DNA of 64,000 nt from UBA2705 sp963977125 (GCA_963977125.1 CAXBNJ010000003.1:1-64000), one strand, 5' to 3'; positions 36,943-46,825 are shown, counted from the first letter of the stretch. Translations and numbers: made by a program. Notes: generated by a model from the sequence alone, not told the origin.

Positions 36943-37767
36943 TTATGCTGCTCTATGGGCAATCATGTCATTGTGATCTCTGACGATGTCGAGGCGATTT
37001 TGAAGCGCGCCGTTATAACTGATCATCTCCCAAAGGGATTTCTGACGCGCGCGTATATTACACAAGCTTCCATGCAGGTCAATAATAACGGGCTGTCGTT
37101 TACCGTGATAATCGATGACGGGACCGATACGATCACATAATATGCCCAGACGTTCTAATGAGCGAATCAAGCGTGTCTCCATAATCGCACAAGCGCGATC
37201 AAGTTTACGGTCCGCGGACATTTCAAAGGCAGATCGAATAAGGCCAATCGGGCCAAATTTAATAAGCTTAGAGGCAAATTTACCGTAAATAGCATCTAAG
37301 GGGTTATAACTGGTCTTACCATCTAAATTAGCTTTGCCGCGAAAGTCCTTTAATACGCATAATCTTGAGATTTCTCCCATGCGCTGCAAGCTAAATTCGT
37401 TAGAAAGTTGAGAACAATTAAACGCTTCTTGTAGAGGAAAGCTCCCCATTAATTCGCGCGCATTTGGTGGTATAACGCGCGCCGTTCCAACCGCTTCGCC
37501 GCTAGGCTTATGAATCAGTAAAACTTGTTGTGCAATATCATCAAAGCTGTCTTTTTCTAGCTCTCGTTCAAATTGTTTTGCATCTTCGAACCCGTATTCG
37601 GCACAGTAAATATCATAGCGTATGCGAAAAGCTTTTTCCCTGTCGCGCTCTCTGTGGACTATTTTTGTTTCAAAAAGTTGCTCATAGATATAGGCGTAGC
37701 TTTTAAATGCTAAATATTTTCTAAGGCTCTCATTATGTATTGAATTGAACGGAGATTCTTGCTCCAT
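36943..37767 (-). CDS. FeeM-like acyltransferase, copy 2
   Basis: 274 residues from the ATG at 37767, after AAGGGTGG; an in-frame GTG three codons earlier lies in the ribosome site. Same layout as its neighbours: LAFKSYAYIYEQLFET near the N-terminus, FRIRYDIYCAEYGFE, a VGTARVIPP strand, GEISRLCVLKDFRGKAN, then ETRLIRSLERLGILCDRIGPVIDYHG, noted here by RLGILCDRIGP. Shorter than copy 3 because it lacks the Lys/Glu-rich insert. Between copies 1 and 3; all three probably form one transcript. Confidence 0.8.
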   Translation of the reverse strand: MEQESPFNSIHNESLRKYLAFKSYAYIYEQLFETKIVHRERDREKAFRIRYDIYCAEYGFEDAKQFERELEKDSFDDIAQQVLLIHKPSGEAVGTARVIPPNARELMGSFPLQEAFNCSQLSNEFSLQRMGEISRLCVLKDFRGKANLDGKTSYNPLDAIYGKFASKLIKFGPIGLIRSAFEMSADRKLDRACAIMETRLIRSLERLGILCDRIGPVIDYHGKRQPVIIDLHGSLCNIRARQKSLWEMISYNGALQNRLDIVRDHNDMIAHRAA

Positions 37768-37834
37768 AGTACCCACCCTTATTTTGTTTGTAGATTAAAG
37801 TCGTTTGGTCTTCTGTTTTCCATCGATGTCGAAT

Positions 37835-38680
37835 CTATGTCGAAAATTCTTTTTCGGCCTGTTTCTTGCTTCGCATTCTATATAGGCGATCATGCAATTC
37901 GCCGTTCTTTGTAACCATTTCCCAAACAGCCTTTTGGTGAACCTTAAGGTTGTTCATCGTTGTTAAAAAATCAATGATAATTGGCTGACGGTTACCTTGG
38001 TAGTCAATGATAGGGCCAATGCGCTCGCAGATGATGCCGAGTTGTTCTAGTGAGTTAATAAGGCGCGTTTCTAAAATCGCGCAGCCATGCGTTAACCCTC
38101 GCTGGCTCGCCATATCAAAGCTCGATTGAATAAGGCCGATTGGCGCAAAAGGAATAATGCGGCGTGCAACACGGCGGCACGATCGATCAACGAAGGTTTC
38201 TTGTTCTTGGTCGTGAACACCACCAAGGGGAGACCCTTCATCACCGCTACGCACGCGGAATTTCTTCAGCATACAGAGCCGGGATATTTCACACATATTT
38301 TCTAATAAATCTTCGTCACGAAGACGGCCACTTTTAAAGATGTCTTGTAGGGGGAAACTTTGAGATAAATCGCTGAAATTTGGTGGAACGATGCGCACAG
38401 AGCCAATGGCCTCGCCGCTACGTTTGTGAATAAGTAAGCTATGCTCGGCGCGTTCATCATAAGCATCGCGCTCTAGACGGTCAGCATGTTTTGCAGCTTC
38501 TTCATAGCCAAATTCATCACAATAAACTTCATGGCGAATGCGAAATGATTTTTCTTTTAAAGAATCACTTTGTGCTGCAACGGTTTCGAATAATTGATCA
38601 TATAACCAGGAAAAACTCTTGAACTGAATATAGTTAGTTAATAATGCGCCATTAGCTACACTGTCTTTAGAACGATTCAT
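37835..38680 (-). CDS. FeeM-like acyltransferase, copy 1
   Basis: 281 residues from the ATG at 38680, with AAGGGTG upstream; the frame continues ten codons further without support. First gene of the tandem triplet. Marks: FRIRHEVYCDEFGYE, SLLIHKRSGEAIGSVRIVPP, CEISRLCMLKKFRVRS, and CERIGPIIDYQGNRQP. It differs from the other two in the FRVRS motif (not FRGK) and in the DEFGYE variant, so it is the most diverged copy. Downstream of a divergent RSH gene. Confidence 0.8.
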   Translation of the reverse strand: MNRSKDSVANGALLTNYIQFKSFSWLYDQLFETVAAQSDSLKEKSFRIRHEVYCDEFGYEEAAKHADRLERDAYDERAEHSLLIHKRSGEAIGSVRIVPPNFSDLSQSFPLQDIFKSGRLRDEDLLENMCEISRLCMLKKFRVRSGDEGSPLGGVHDQEQETFVDRSCRRVARRIIPFAPIGLIQSSFDMASQRGLTHGCAILETRLINSLEQLGIICERIGPIIDYQGNRQPIIIDFLTTMNNLKVHQKAVWEMVTKNGELHDRLYRMRSKKQAEKEFST

Positions 38681-38881
38681 CTCATATACACCCTTAAACT
38701 TGGTTCTCACACTCTCACGGTTCTAGTATAAGCAGAGTTTTATTAACTAATGCTGAAATAAAGATACAATTGGATGTAATAATCAGATTGAGCGCTCTAG
38801 CCTAATGCGAAATTATTGCGTATATTAGTAGTATAAACGCCGAGTGACCCTATAAATAATTCCGAAGAAAATGATAAAAAC

Positions 38882-41047
38882 ATGAGCGACAGAGACCAGC
38901 TTTTAGAAGACTTATTAGCTTTAAACAAAGATCTACAAGTCGATATAGTCGAAAAGGCTTATAACTTCGCTAAGGAAAAGCATGAGGGGCAAAATCGTGC
39001 TTCAGGCGAGCCTTATTATACGCATCCTGTCGAAGTCGCGATGATTTTAGCTGAAATGCATATGGATACAGCCTCGGTCGTTACGGCGATTTTACATGAT
39101 ACGGTTGAAGATACCCCCGTCACGGATGAAGATTTAAAGCGCGAATTTGGCGATGAGGTGGCCAATCTTGTTAAAGGCGTAACGAAGTTAACGCGTATTG
39201 AAGGCCAGACGGTAGAAGGTAAGCAGGCCGAAAACTTTCGTAAGCTTGTACTGGCTATGTCAGAAGATATTCGCGTTTTGCTGGTTAAGCTGGCGGATCG
39301 TACGCATAATATGCGCACTTTGCATCATATTACAAAGCCAGAAAAGCGTATACGCATTGCACGCGAAACCTTGGATATTTTCGCGCCATTGGCTGAACGT
39401 ATCGGCATTCATAAAATTAAAGAAGAACTTGAAGACCTTGCCTTTGAACATATGCAACCCGAGGCGCGCGATACAATATTAAATCGTTTGGCGTATTTAC
39501 GCGAAGAGGGCTCAGACGTTCCCGCGGATGTTATTTCTGAACTTGAAAAACTTATGAAGGAATCGGGCGTTGCCTGTCATATTACGGGGCGCGAGAAAAC
39601 CCGTTATTCAATTTGGCGTAAAATGCAGCGCAAGAATATTCTCTTTGAACAGCTCTCTGACATTATGGCTTTCCGCATTGTTGTCGATTCGATTGAGTCC
39701 TGTTATTGGGTGCTGGGTATTATTCATGCGAAATACCCAACGGTCCCCGGAAAATTCAAAGATTATATCTCAACCCCAAAGCCTAATGGGTACCGTTCGC
39801 TCCATACAACAGTGATTGGCCCTGGTGGGCAGCGCATTGAAATTCAAATCCGCACGCAAGAAATGCATGAAGAGGCTGATCTGGGCCTTGCAGCGCATTG
39901 GGCGTATAAACGCAATAACGGCTCCGATAAAGCGGCCGGTGAAGCGAAACATTATCGCTGGCTGCGTGAGCTTGTCGAGATCATGGAAAATGAGAGCGGC
40001 ACGGCAGAAGAAAAACTTGAAAACACTAAGCTTGAATTATTCCAAGACCATGTTTTTGCCTTTACCCCGCGTGGTGATTTGATTGAATTACCTGCGGGCG
40101 CAACGACAATTGACTTTGCTTATGCGGTGCATTCAGGGGTCGGTAATAAATGTGTCGGCGCAAAAATTAATGGCCGCATCGCGCCGCTTAACACCAAGCT
40201 TCAAAATGGTGATCAGGTCGATATTATCACCGCCAAAACCCAAAACCCATCGCCGACTTGGGAACGTTTTGTGGTGACGGGCAAGGCGCGCTCGCATATT
40301 AGGCGCTTTATTCGTCAGCAACAGCGCGATGAATATATGATTCTGGGGCGGGCTATGCTGCAGAAAATATTTAAGTCGGAAGGTTATGACTTTACTGAAA
40401 AAGCCGTAAATGGCGTAACGGATAAATTTAAAGAAAACCATGTAGAGGATGTTTATGCGGGGATTGGCTCTGGTAACATTGTTGCGCGCGATGTCTTTAA
40501 AGCTATTTTCCCAAGCCATAATACAGAGCCTGTACGTCCAAACTTAGATGAACTTGGTGAATATACATCAAAGAAAAAGCCGCAAAGTTCCGCGCCAATG
40601 CCGATTGTCGGCCTTATACCGGGCATGGCGATGCATTTTGCGCGCTGTTGTCACCCTTTGCCGGGCGATCGTATCGTCGGCATTGTAACAACAGGTAAGG
40701 GCGTGACCATTCACACGATTGATTGTGACACGCTAGAGAACTTTGCTGATACGCCAGAGCGTTGGCTTGATGTTTCATGGGGCGAAGGCCCTGAGGCCCC
40801 CGAAGCGCGCATTGGTCGCCTCTCGGTCACGATTATGAACCAACCCGGTACATTGGGTACGATCTCTACGGTGATTGGTAAAAGTGGCGGTAATATTACG
40901 AATCTGAAAATCACATCAAGGTCGCTCGATTTTTGGGATATGTTGATTGATGTTTTTGTTAGTGACACTAAACATCTTAATAATGTAATTGCGGCGCTCA
41001 GGGCGACGCCGCAAATTATCAGCGTTGAGCGCGCGCGTGGACGATAA
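38882..41047 (+). CDS. rsh: Bifunctional (p)ppGpp synthetase/hydrolase, RSH type
   Basis: 721 residues. Makes and degrades the stringent-response alarmone; alphaproteobacteria usually have this one long form. The HD hydrolase domain is intact (H72-D73 in ILHDTVEDT, and LADRTHNM), followed by the synthetase domain (about 235-350) with RYSIWRKMQRKNI, the conserved DIMAFRIVVDS and YRSLHTTVIGP. Then TGS (about 395-455), a helical/zinc-finger region with ARCCHPLPGDRIVG, and a C-terminal ACT domain (about 650-721). The weak ribosome site (GAAGAAA) lies 13 bases upstream. Ends before a bidirectional hairpin. Also named spoT in annotations. Confidence 0.97.
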   Translation: MSDRDQLLEDLLALNKDLQVDIVEKAYNFAKEKHEGQNRASGEPYYTHPVEVAMILAEMHMDTASVVTAILHDTVEDTPVTDEDLKREFGDEVANLVKGVTKLTRIEGQTVEGKQAENFRKLVLAMSEDIRVLLVKLADRTHNMRTLHHITKPEKRIRIARETLDIFAPLAERIGIHKIKEELEDLAFEHMQPEARDTILNRLAYLREEGSDVPADVISELEKLMKESGVACHITGREKTRYSIWRKMQRKNILFEQLSDIMAFRIVVDSIESCYWVLGIIHAKYPTVPGKFKDYISTPKPNGYRSLHTTVIGPGGQRIEIQIRTQEMHEEADLGLAAHWAYKRNNGSDKAAGEAKHYRWLRELVEIMENESGTAEEKLENTKLELFQDHVFAFTPRGDLIELPAGATTIDFAYAVHSGVGNKCVGAKINGRIAPLNTKLQNGDQVDIITAKTQNPSPTWERFVVTGKARSHIRRFIRQQQRDEYMILGRAMLQKIFKSEGYDFTEKAVNGVTDKFKENHVEDVYAGIGSGNIVARDVFKAIFPSHNTEPVRPNLDELGEYTSKKKPQSSAPMPIVGLIPGMAMHFARCCHPLPGDRIVGIVTTGKGVTIHTIDCDTLENFADTPERWLDVSWGEGPEAPEARIGRLSVTIMNQPGTLGTISTVIGKSGGNITNLKITSRSLDFWDMLIDVFVSDTKHLNNVIAALRATPQIISVERARGR

Positions 41048-41191
41048 AGAGCTTAACACCAAAGCACCGCTGCGCAGGCGGGATTGCGTCAGCAGCGCCA
41101 TGGTGTCTGTGTAGAGAAAAACGCAAGGAGGCAGAGCCTCTGATGAGTTCGTCTATGACCCTCAAGATACATTATAATGCATATTTATAAG

Positions 41192-41231
41192 AAAAGGCGC
41201 CAGACTAGAAATCTAGTGCAGCGCCTTTTTT
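41192..41231. terminator. Bidirectional terminator between rsh and katG
   Basis: AAAAGGCGC (41192-41200) pairs with GCGCCTTTT (41221-41229); an inner stem ACTAG/CTAGT caps it, and T runs occur on both strands. It separates the convergent rsh and katG transcripts. Confidence 0.9.
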
Positions 41232-41260
41232 AACATTGAGTATATTGGATGTTTTGGCTG

Positions 41261-43495
41261 TTAATCAAAACGATCAAGATTCATGACTTTTGTCCATGCT
41301 TTTACAAAGTCATGAACAAATTTTTCTTTTGAGTCGTCAAAAGCATAAACTTCGGCAATAGCCCGTAATTCTGAGTTTGAACCAAAAATAAGGTCAACAG
41401 GCGTTGCTGTCCATTTTAGTGCCCCCGTTTTACGGTCATGGCCTTCGTAGATACTTTCTGTATCAGGCGATTTTTTCCATTGTGTTGACATATCCAGCAA
41501 ATTAACAAAGAAATCATTACTTAATCTCTCTGGATGCTGAGTGAAGACGCCATGCTTAACCCCGCCAGTATTCGCACCCAAGACCCGTAATCCACCAATT
41601 AGAACGGTCATCTCTGGTACGGATAGGCTGAGCAGATCAGCTTTATCAATAAGCATATCCGCGGGTGACTTATAACTATCTTCTTGGTAATAGTTTCTGA
41701 AGCCATCGGCTGTTGGTTCGAGATAGCCAAATGATGTCACATCAGTTTTTTCTTGGCTGGCATCAGCACGCCCTGCTGTGAACGGGACTTGCACATCCTT
41801 GTAGCCTGCATCTTTGGCTGCTTTCTCAATAGCCGCATTACCAGCGAGGACAATAATATCTGCAAGGGAGACTTTCTTTCCGCCTTTAAGCTTGCTGTTA
41901 AAGTCTTTCTGAACAGCTTCGAGTGTGCCGAGGACTTTGGCTAATTCAGCAGGATTGTTTACGCGCCAGTTCTTTTGTGGCTCAAGGCGTATACGTGCGC
42001 CATTGGCACCACCACGCATATCACTGTCACGGAAGGTTGATGCGGAAGCCCAAGCGACGTTAACAAGCTCATGAATCGTTAAGCCTGACTTTAGAATCTC
42101 GCCTTTAAGCTTTTCTATATCCTTATCATCGATCAATTTATAATCAATTTTAGGGATAGGGTCCTGCCAAAGCAATTCTATATCTGGGACGTCCGATCCA
42201 ATATAGCGTGCACGCGGCCCCATATCACGGTGAGTCAATTTGAACCATGCACGGGCAAAAGCGAGCTCAAACTCTTCGGGAGTCTCATGAAAACGTTTGG
42301 CGATTTTAGCAAAAGCAGGGTCTTCTTTCAGGGCAAGATCCGTTGTGAACATGATTGGCGCGTGATATTTACCCTCAATATGGGCGTCGGGCACGAGTTC
42401 TCTGGCCGATTCGTCTGTCGGTACCCATTGTGTCGCACCAGCAGGGCTCTTCTCTTCTTTCCATTCAAAGTTAAATAGATTATCGAGATACATATGAGTC
42501 CACTGTGTCGGTGCTGATGTCCACGCGCCTTCTAAGCCACTGGTCATCGTATCTTCAGAATGGCCCTTACCACATTTATTCTTCCAACCAAACCCTTGTT
42601 CTTCAAGGCCTGCGGCTGCGGGTTCTGGACCAAGGCAATCCTCTGCTTTATGTGCACCATGCGCTTTGCCAAAGGTGTGGCCGCCAGCAATAAGCGCGAC
42701 AATTTCTTCATCATCCATTGCCATGCGTCCAAAAGATTCTCGTATGTCTTGGGCTGCAGAAAGAGGATCATGATTACCATTTGGACCTTCTGGATTTACG
42801 TAGATCAAACCCATTTGAACCGCGGCTAAGGGCTTTTCAAGCTTGCCATCTTTACCACGGCGCTGGCCTGCTAACATAGTTGCTTCAGGCCCCCAGTAAA
42901 CTAAATCAGGCTCCCAGTCATCTTCGCGGCCGCCAGCAAAACCAAGGGTTTTAAAGCCCATACTATCCATGGCAACCGTGCCTGTTAGAACCATGAGATC
43001 TGCCCATGATATGCTGCTTCCGTATTTTTGTTTAATCGGCCAAAGTAGACGGCGCGCTTTGTCGAGGCTTGCATTATCAGGCCAGCTATTAAGGGGATTA
43101 AAGCGTTGCTGACCGCCACCGGCGCCACCGCGACCATCATGAGTGCGATATGTTCCTGCGCTATGCCACGCCATGCGAATAAAGAAGGGGCCGTAATTAC
43201 CGTAATCTGACGGCCACCAATCCTGTGATGTTGTTAGTAATGTATCAATATCTTTTTTGACTGCATTAAGATCAAGGCTTTTGAATGCCTCAGAATAGTT
43301 GAATTTTTCACCATAAGGGTTAGATTTAATATCATGAGCACGCAGTTGATTTAGGTCTAGCTGCTCTGGCCACCAGAACTGATTTGATTTTACTTCGCCT
43401 TTATTCATAGGAACCTCTGCTAAAATTGTTTGGGGTGATGTAAAGGCCAGCAAGCCAGCCATTGCGGTTGTCATTAATAGTTTCCGTGTGCTCAT
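41261..43495 (-). CDS. katG: Catalase-peroxidase with signal peptide (periplasmic KatG)
   Basis: 744 residues. Breaks down hydrogen peroxide by catalase and peroxidase activity. Residues 1-26 form a signal peptide (hydrophobic, ending TILA), so the enzyme is predicted to be periplasmic, unlike the usual cytoplasmic KatG. Distal side R107, W110 and H111 (IRMAWHSAGTYR), proximal H273 (GGHTFGK), and the Trp-Tyr-Met adduct residues W110, Y232 and M258 are all present, with the same spacing as in Mycobacterium KatG. Both the active N-terminal and the inactive C-terminal peroxidase halves are complete, ending LDRFD. Upstream bases may hold a peroxide-responsive site, not identified. Confidence 0.95.
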   Translation of the reverse strand: MSTRKLLMTTAMAGLLAFTSPQTILAEVPMNKGEVKSNQFWWPEQLDLNQLRAHDIKSNPYGEKFNYSEAFKSLDLNAVKKDIDTLLTTSQDWWPSDYGNYGPFFIRMAWHSAGTYRTHDGRGGAGGGQQRFNPLNSWPDNASLDKARRLLWPIKQKYGSSISWADLMVLTGTVAMDSMGFKTLGFAGGREDDWEPDLVYWGPEATMLAGQRRGKDGKLEKPLAAVQMGLIYVNPEGPNGNHDPLSAAQDIRESFGRMAMDDEEIVALIAGGHTFGKAHGAHKAEDCLGPEPAAAGLEEQGFGWKNKCGKGHSEDTMTSGLEGAWTSAPTQWTHMYLDNLFNFEWKEEKSPAGATQWVPTDESARELVPDAHIEGKYHAPIMFTTDLALKEDPAFAKIAKRFHETPEEFELAFARAWFKLTHRDMGPRARYIGSDVPDIELLWQDPIPKIDYKLIDDKDIEKLKGEILKSGLTIHELVNVAWASASTFRDSDMRGGANGARIRLEPQKNWRVNNPAELAKVLGTLEAVQKDFNSKLKGGKKVSLADIIVLAGNAAIEKAAKDAGYKDVQVPFTAGRADASQEKTDVTSFGYLEPTADGFRNYYQEDSYKSPADMLIDKADLLSLSVPEMTVLIGGLRVLGANTGGVKHGVFTQHPERLSNDFFVNLLDMSTQWKKSPDTESIYEGHDRKTGALKWTATPVDLIFGSNSELRAIAEVYAFDDSKEKFVHDFVKAWTKVMNLDRFD

Positions 43496-43848
43496 GCTTT
43501 ATATCTTTCTTGGTTTATAGGTCTTTAATATAAATAATACTAAGATTGTACATCCTAAAAATCCAATTGATTGTTCGAATATGCAGTATAGGTAAAACCG
43601 ATATAGCTAACATCCGCCTCACGGCTTTTCGGTTTTTACGGCTAAGAGTCCAGCCAAAAAAAGAAAAAGAGTGTAGCATAAAACACAGCAAGTTATCTGC
43701 TGCAATGGGGGTCGGTTAATTAAGTATATAAGGCTTTATAGGGGAATATAGCGAGAAGAAGATTCACTTTAAAGTCGCCTCTTTATCTGCTTTTATGGGG
43801 AGCGTAAAATATGTATCATGATAGTGCTATTTAAAAGAGGGAAGTTTG
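43496..43848. other. 353-base gap between divergent katG and a small exported protein gene
   Basis: AT-rich near katG. AAAACCGA (43594-43601) can pair with TCGGTTTT (43629-43636) around CCG/CGG, so the katG leader or a regulator site may fold here. No OxyR or Fur box could be assigned by eye. Confidence 0.5.
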
Positions 43849-44418
43849 ATGGTTAATATTTTAAAACGTTGCTTATGCCTATTCTCAGTTCTTATCTGTG
43901 TGATGCCTGCCCCCTCTCATGCTATGAGTATTGAGGATGCCTATAAAGCTATTCCCAAAGAACAAACCCCGTATGATGCGAATAATTCGCCCTTGAATGC
44001 CCCAGATGCAGAGTATCTCTCCGCCTTTTTTATAACACTTGATTATGCCGTCGCGCTGCGCGTTGAGCTTTTAACCGCTATGCTTAATGATCAGTTCTAC
44101 GATATGGACTATTTTCAGCAGGCTTATTTAGGTATAATACAAGACTTGCAGTCCATGCCCACGCCCCATAAGCATTATGAGACTCAGCGTCTGGTTCTTG
44201 AAGCTCTGAGAGAGCAATGGGCGTTTTTTGAAGAGTGGCATTATGCTGATTATCAAATGAAATCTATCTATCGCTCTTATAATAGCCAGCCCAAAGTGAA
44301 AAGTTCATCACGTAAGCTGATTATGGCCTATAATTTATTCCTTCAGGCGTATCCAAATGAATCACCATGGAATAAGAAAGCCTTTTATAACCATCTTTGC
44401 GCATTGGATTTTATTTAA
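43849..44418 (+). CDS. Exported hypothetical protein
   Basis: 189 residues from the ATG at 43849 with GAGGGAAG upstream. Signal peptide about 1-25, ending APSHA. The mature part is helical and rich in Tyr, Trp, Leu and acidic residues, without cysteine pairs or known motif until one Cys near the end (HLCALDFI). Not recognised; periplasmic by prediction. Convergent with the rsmC gene, whose stop is 35 bases away. Confidence 0.7.
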   Translation: MVNILKRCLCLFSVLICVMPAPSHAMSIEDAYKAIPKEQTPYDANNSPLNAPDAEYLSAFFITLDYAVALRVELLTAMLNDQFYDMDYFQQAYLGIIQDLQSMPTPHKHYETQRLVLEALREQWAFFEEWHYADYQMKSIYRSYNSQPKVKSSSRKLIMAYNLFLQAYPNESPWNKKAFYNHLCALDFI

Positions 44419-44452
44419 GGTGTCTTTTGTGCGTGTGGCTTGTTACTGAGGG

Positions 44453-45499
44453 TTATTTACCTGCGCAAATAACTTTAAAGCCGTTTTTCTGTGCAATAAT
44501 TTCATGTTTATGAAAGAGCTGTTCTAGGCTGCGCTCATAAGGCAGGTGATTATTGGCAACAAGATAAAGCTGCCCATAGCGTTTTAAGGCGTGATGAGCG
44601 CTTTCAATAAATTTAATACCAATTGCGCTATTGGCGCCTTTACCGCTATGAAAAGGCGGGTTCATAATCACGAAATCTAAATTCTTCGGTAATTTATCTG
44701 GTGCAGTAAGGTCGTCCCATATGGGGTGCATTATAGCTTCGTGACCCACGAGATTTGCTTGGCTCAACTCAACGGCCCTGCGGTCTGCATCGATAATGCA
44801 AAGCTTTTTGACTTTTGAATTTCTCTGAGTGATTTGACGCGATAAAAACCCATAACCGCAGCCAAAATCAGCCCCTAGTCCATGCAGGTCATCGGGGATA
44901 TGTTCTGCGAGCAGGGCAGAGCCTATATCAATTTTATCCCAACCATAGAGGCCAATTTGTGATGTATATTGGCCATCAAGAATATCTTGCGGCGCAGCGG
45001 TCGCTAAAATGGCGCTTATCGCGGCGTGGTCAAAATCATGAATGCGCGCGCAAACGATTTTGCATTTTTGTTTGGAGTGAACCGTGTCGATTGTTACGCC
45101 AAATCCTTCTAATGTTTTTTTAAGCCGGTTACCACCAGCATCATTGGCGGCGACGATAATCAGCTCTCCGCCTTTTTTTAAGGATTCGAGCGCGCTGGCG
45201 ATAAGAATCGCCGTTTCATCTTTTTGTTTGGCGGGTAAGATTAGCGCAAGGTCAAGCGCCTCTGCGCAGACCATTTCCTGCATTAGAGGTAAAGTAAAGT
45301 CCTGTGAGAGGGTTTTTGCCCATGGGTAAAACGGGCACCACAGGCGCAAATTTTCACTATGTAAGCCATTATTACTCAGATAGGGGATGATTTCAGCACA
45401 AGGCTGCATAGCCCAAACGCCAATAAGGGCATCGCCCTCAGGCGCGTTTAAGCTGCCACTGTCAAATAATTTGGTTAAGGCGGTGGCTGCATCACTCAT
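44453..45499 (-). CDS. rsmC: RsmC-like 16S rRNA (guanine-N2) methyltransferase
   Basis: 348 residues. Duplicated methyltransferase fold: an N-terminal degenerate half and a C-terminal active half with the SAM loop GADFGCGYGFLS and the catalytic NPPFH (N280-P-P-F-H) typical of guanine-N2 RNA methyltransferases. In Escherichia coli RsmC modifies G1207 of 16S rRNA; RlmG is a close alternative target class. The start follows the ilvA stop after three bases, so it is coupled to the threonine dehydratase gene. Confidence 0.9.
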   Translation of the reverse strand: MSDAATALTKLFDSGSLNAPEGDALIGVWAMQPCAEIIPYLSNNGLHSENLRLWCPFYPWAKTLSQDFTLPLMQEMVCAEALDLALILPAKQKDETAILIASALESLKKGGELIIVAANDAGGNRLKKTLEGFGVTIDTVHSKQKCKIVCARIHDFDHAAISAILATAAPQDILDGQYTSQIGLYGWDKIDIGSALLAEHIPDDLHGLGADFGCGYGFLSRQITQRNSKVKKLCIIDADRRAVELSQANLVGHEAIMHPIWDDLTAPDKLPKNLDFVIMNPPFHSGKGANSAIGIKFIESAHHALKRYGQLYLVANNHLPYERSLEQLFHKHEIIAQKNGFKVICAGK

Positions 45500-45502
45500 A
45501 TA

Positions 45503-46720
45503 TTATGCTACTTCGTTCATTTGATTAACTTTAAAACCCAAAGCGCGCAATTTGACTAATATGTCTTGGACATGGGCTCTATCCCGCGCTTCAATCACCA
45601 TATCAAGCTCGGCTCTTTTCAGCGGAACGGCCTGCATGAGGCGTTGATGGATGACTTCTATAACATTGGCGCCTTCTTGACCAATTAAATTCGCTATATC
45701 AGCCAATTGACCCGGCGTGTCATTAATTTCAAAGCGCAGGCGCGTGATCCGCCCTTCACGCAGCATGCCGCGTAAAATAAGCGTCGAGAGTATGCGCGAG
45801 TCAATATTCCCGCCGCATAAGACCAAACCAATTTTCTGGCCTTGGAATTCTTCTTTATTTTTAAGTATGGCGGCAAGGCCAGCGCCTGCTGCGCCCTCAG
45901 CCACAAGTTTTTCTGAGCTCAGCAGATTAAAGATGGCGTCTTCAATCTCTTCTTCACTGGCGGTTATGATCCGCTGTACAAGGCCGCGCATGATTTTGAG
46001 CGTACGGGCGGCAGGGGTCTTCACGGCAATGCCCTCAGCCAATGTCGGCCCGCCAATAACATTTGCGTCCTCGCCCTTATAGTGACGGGCCACAGCATCA
46101 TAAAGATCCGCCTGTGCGCCAATAACTTCTATGGCGGGGTTCATATGTTTCACGGCAGTCGCCACGCCCGATATTAAGCCGCCACCACCAATTGGAACAA
46201 TGATTTTATCAAGGTCAGGCTGATCTTCAAGCATTTCAATGCCGAGCGTGCCTTGTCCGGCGACCACATAAGGGTCATCAAAAGGGTGAACAAAGGCATA
46301 GCCGTGTTTATTGGCAAGCTCATGGGTGAAGGCTTGCGTTTCATCATAATTATCGCCGGCCAATATCACGGTCGCGCCAAATTCTTCGGTTTTCTGGACT
46401 TTGTTAAACGCTGTGCCTTTGGGCATAACAATCGTTGCGGGGATTTTTAGGCGCTGTGCATGAAAGGCAAGGCCCTGTGCGTGATTGCCCGCTGAACTGG
46501 CTGTGACGCCGCGTGATTTGGCGTCTTCACTTAAATTAAGTAAGCAATTTAAAGCGCCGCGCGCTTTGAATGAGGCGGTATGTTGTAAGTTTTCGAGCTT
46601 TAAATAAATCTCAACACCGCTGCGCAAAGACAATCGAGTCGCTTTTACCGTCGGTGTTCTGATGATCTGCCCGCTTATCGCTTGCTGCGCTTTTTGAATA
46701 TCTGCATAGGTAACGTTCAC
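45503..46720 (-). CDS. ilvA: Threonine ammonia-lyase with ACT domain
   Basis: 405 residues from a GTG at 46720, which has AAGGGG upstream and gives a protein of normal length; the frame extends 21 codons further. Converts threonine to 2-oxobutanoate, first step of isoleucine synthesis or threonine breakdown. PLP Lys52 in HTASFKARGA, the phosphate-binding IPIGGGGLISG type glycine loop, and a C-terminal ACT domain (about 330-405) for regulation. This size with a single ACT matches the TdcB/IlvA short form. Upstream gene of the pair ilvA-rsmC. Confidence 0.93.
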   Translation of the reverse strand: MNVTYADIQKAQQAISGQIIRTPTVKATRLSLRSGVEIYLKLENLQHTASFKARGALNCLLNLSEDAKSRGVTASSAGNHAQGLAFHAQRLKIPATIVMPKGTAFNKVQKTEEFGATVILAGDNYDETQAFTHELANKHGYAFVHPFDDPYVVAGQGTLGIEMLEDQPDLDKIIVPIGGGGLISGVATAVKHMNPAIEVIGAQADLYDAVARHYKGEDANVIGGPTLAEGIAVKTPAARTLKIMRGLVQRIITASEEEIEDAIFNLLSSEKLVAEGAAGAGLAAILKNKEEFQGQKIGLVLCGGNIDSRILSTLILRGMLREGRITRLRFEINDTPGQLADIANLIGQEGANVIEVIHQRLMQAVPLKRAELDMVIEARDRAHVQDILVKLRALGFKVNQMNEVA

Positions 46721-46825
46721 GATTATACACCCCTTAAGCCCAATGATTGCGGGCTGTGAAAATAAACTGTGTAAATCTATCAAGTTTAGGCATGGCCTAG
46801 CAAGGTATTTTATGATAGCATAATT

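Noticed and set aside
35996..38680. LuxI-type acyl-homoserine lactone synthases
   Set aside because: The motif order resembles FeeM and exosortase-associated enzymes more, proteins are longer than LuxI, and no LuxR-type gene is present.
42570..42620. Loss of the adduct methionine in KatG (EEQGFGW instead of EQMGLGW)
   Set aside because: The cross-linked methionine is M258 in GRMAMDD, 26 residues after Y232 as in the reference enzyme; the other position is naturally variable.
43594..43636. Terminator in the katG upstream region
   Set aside because: The stem AAAACCGA/TCGGTTTT has a long interrupted loop and no gene ends there; noted only as a possible leader fold.
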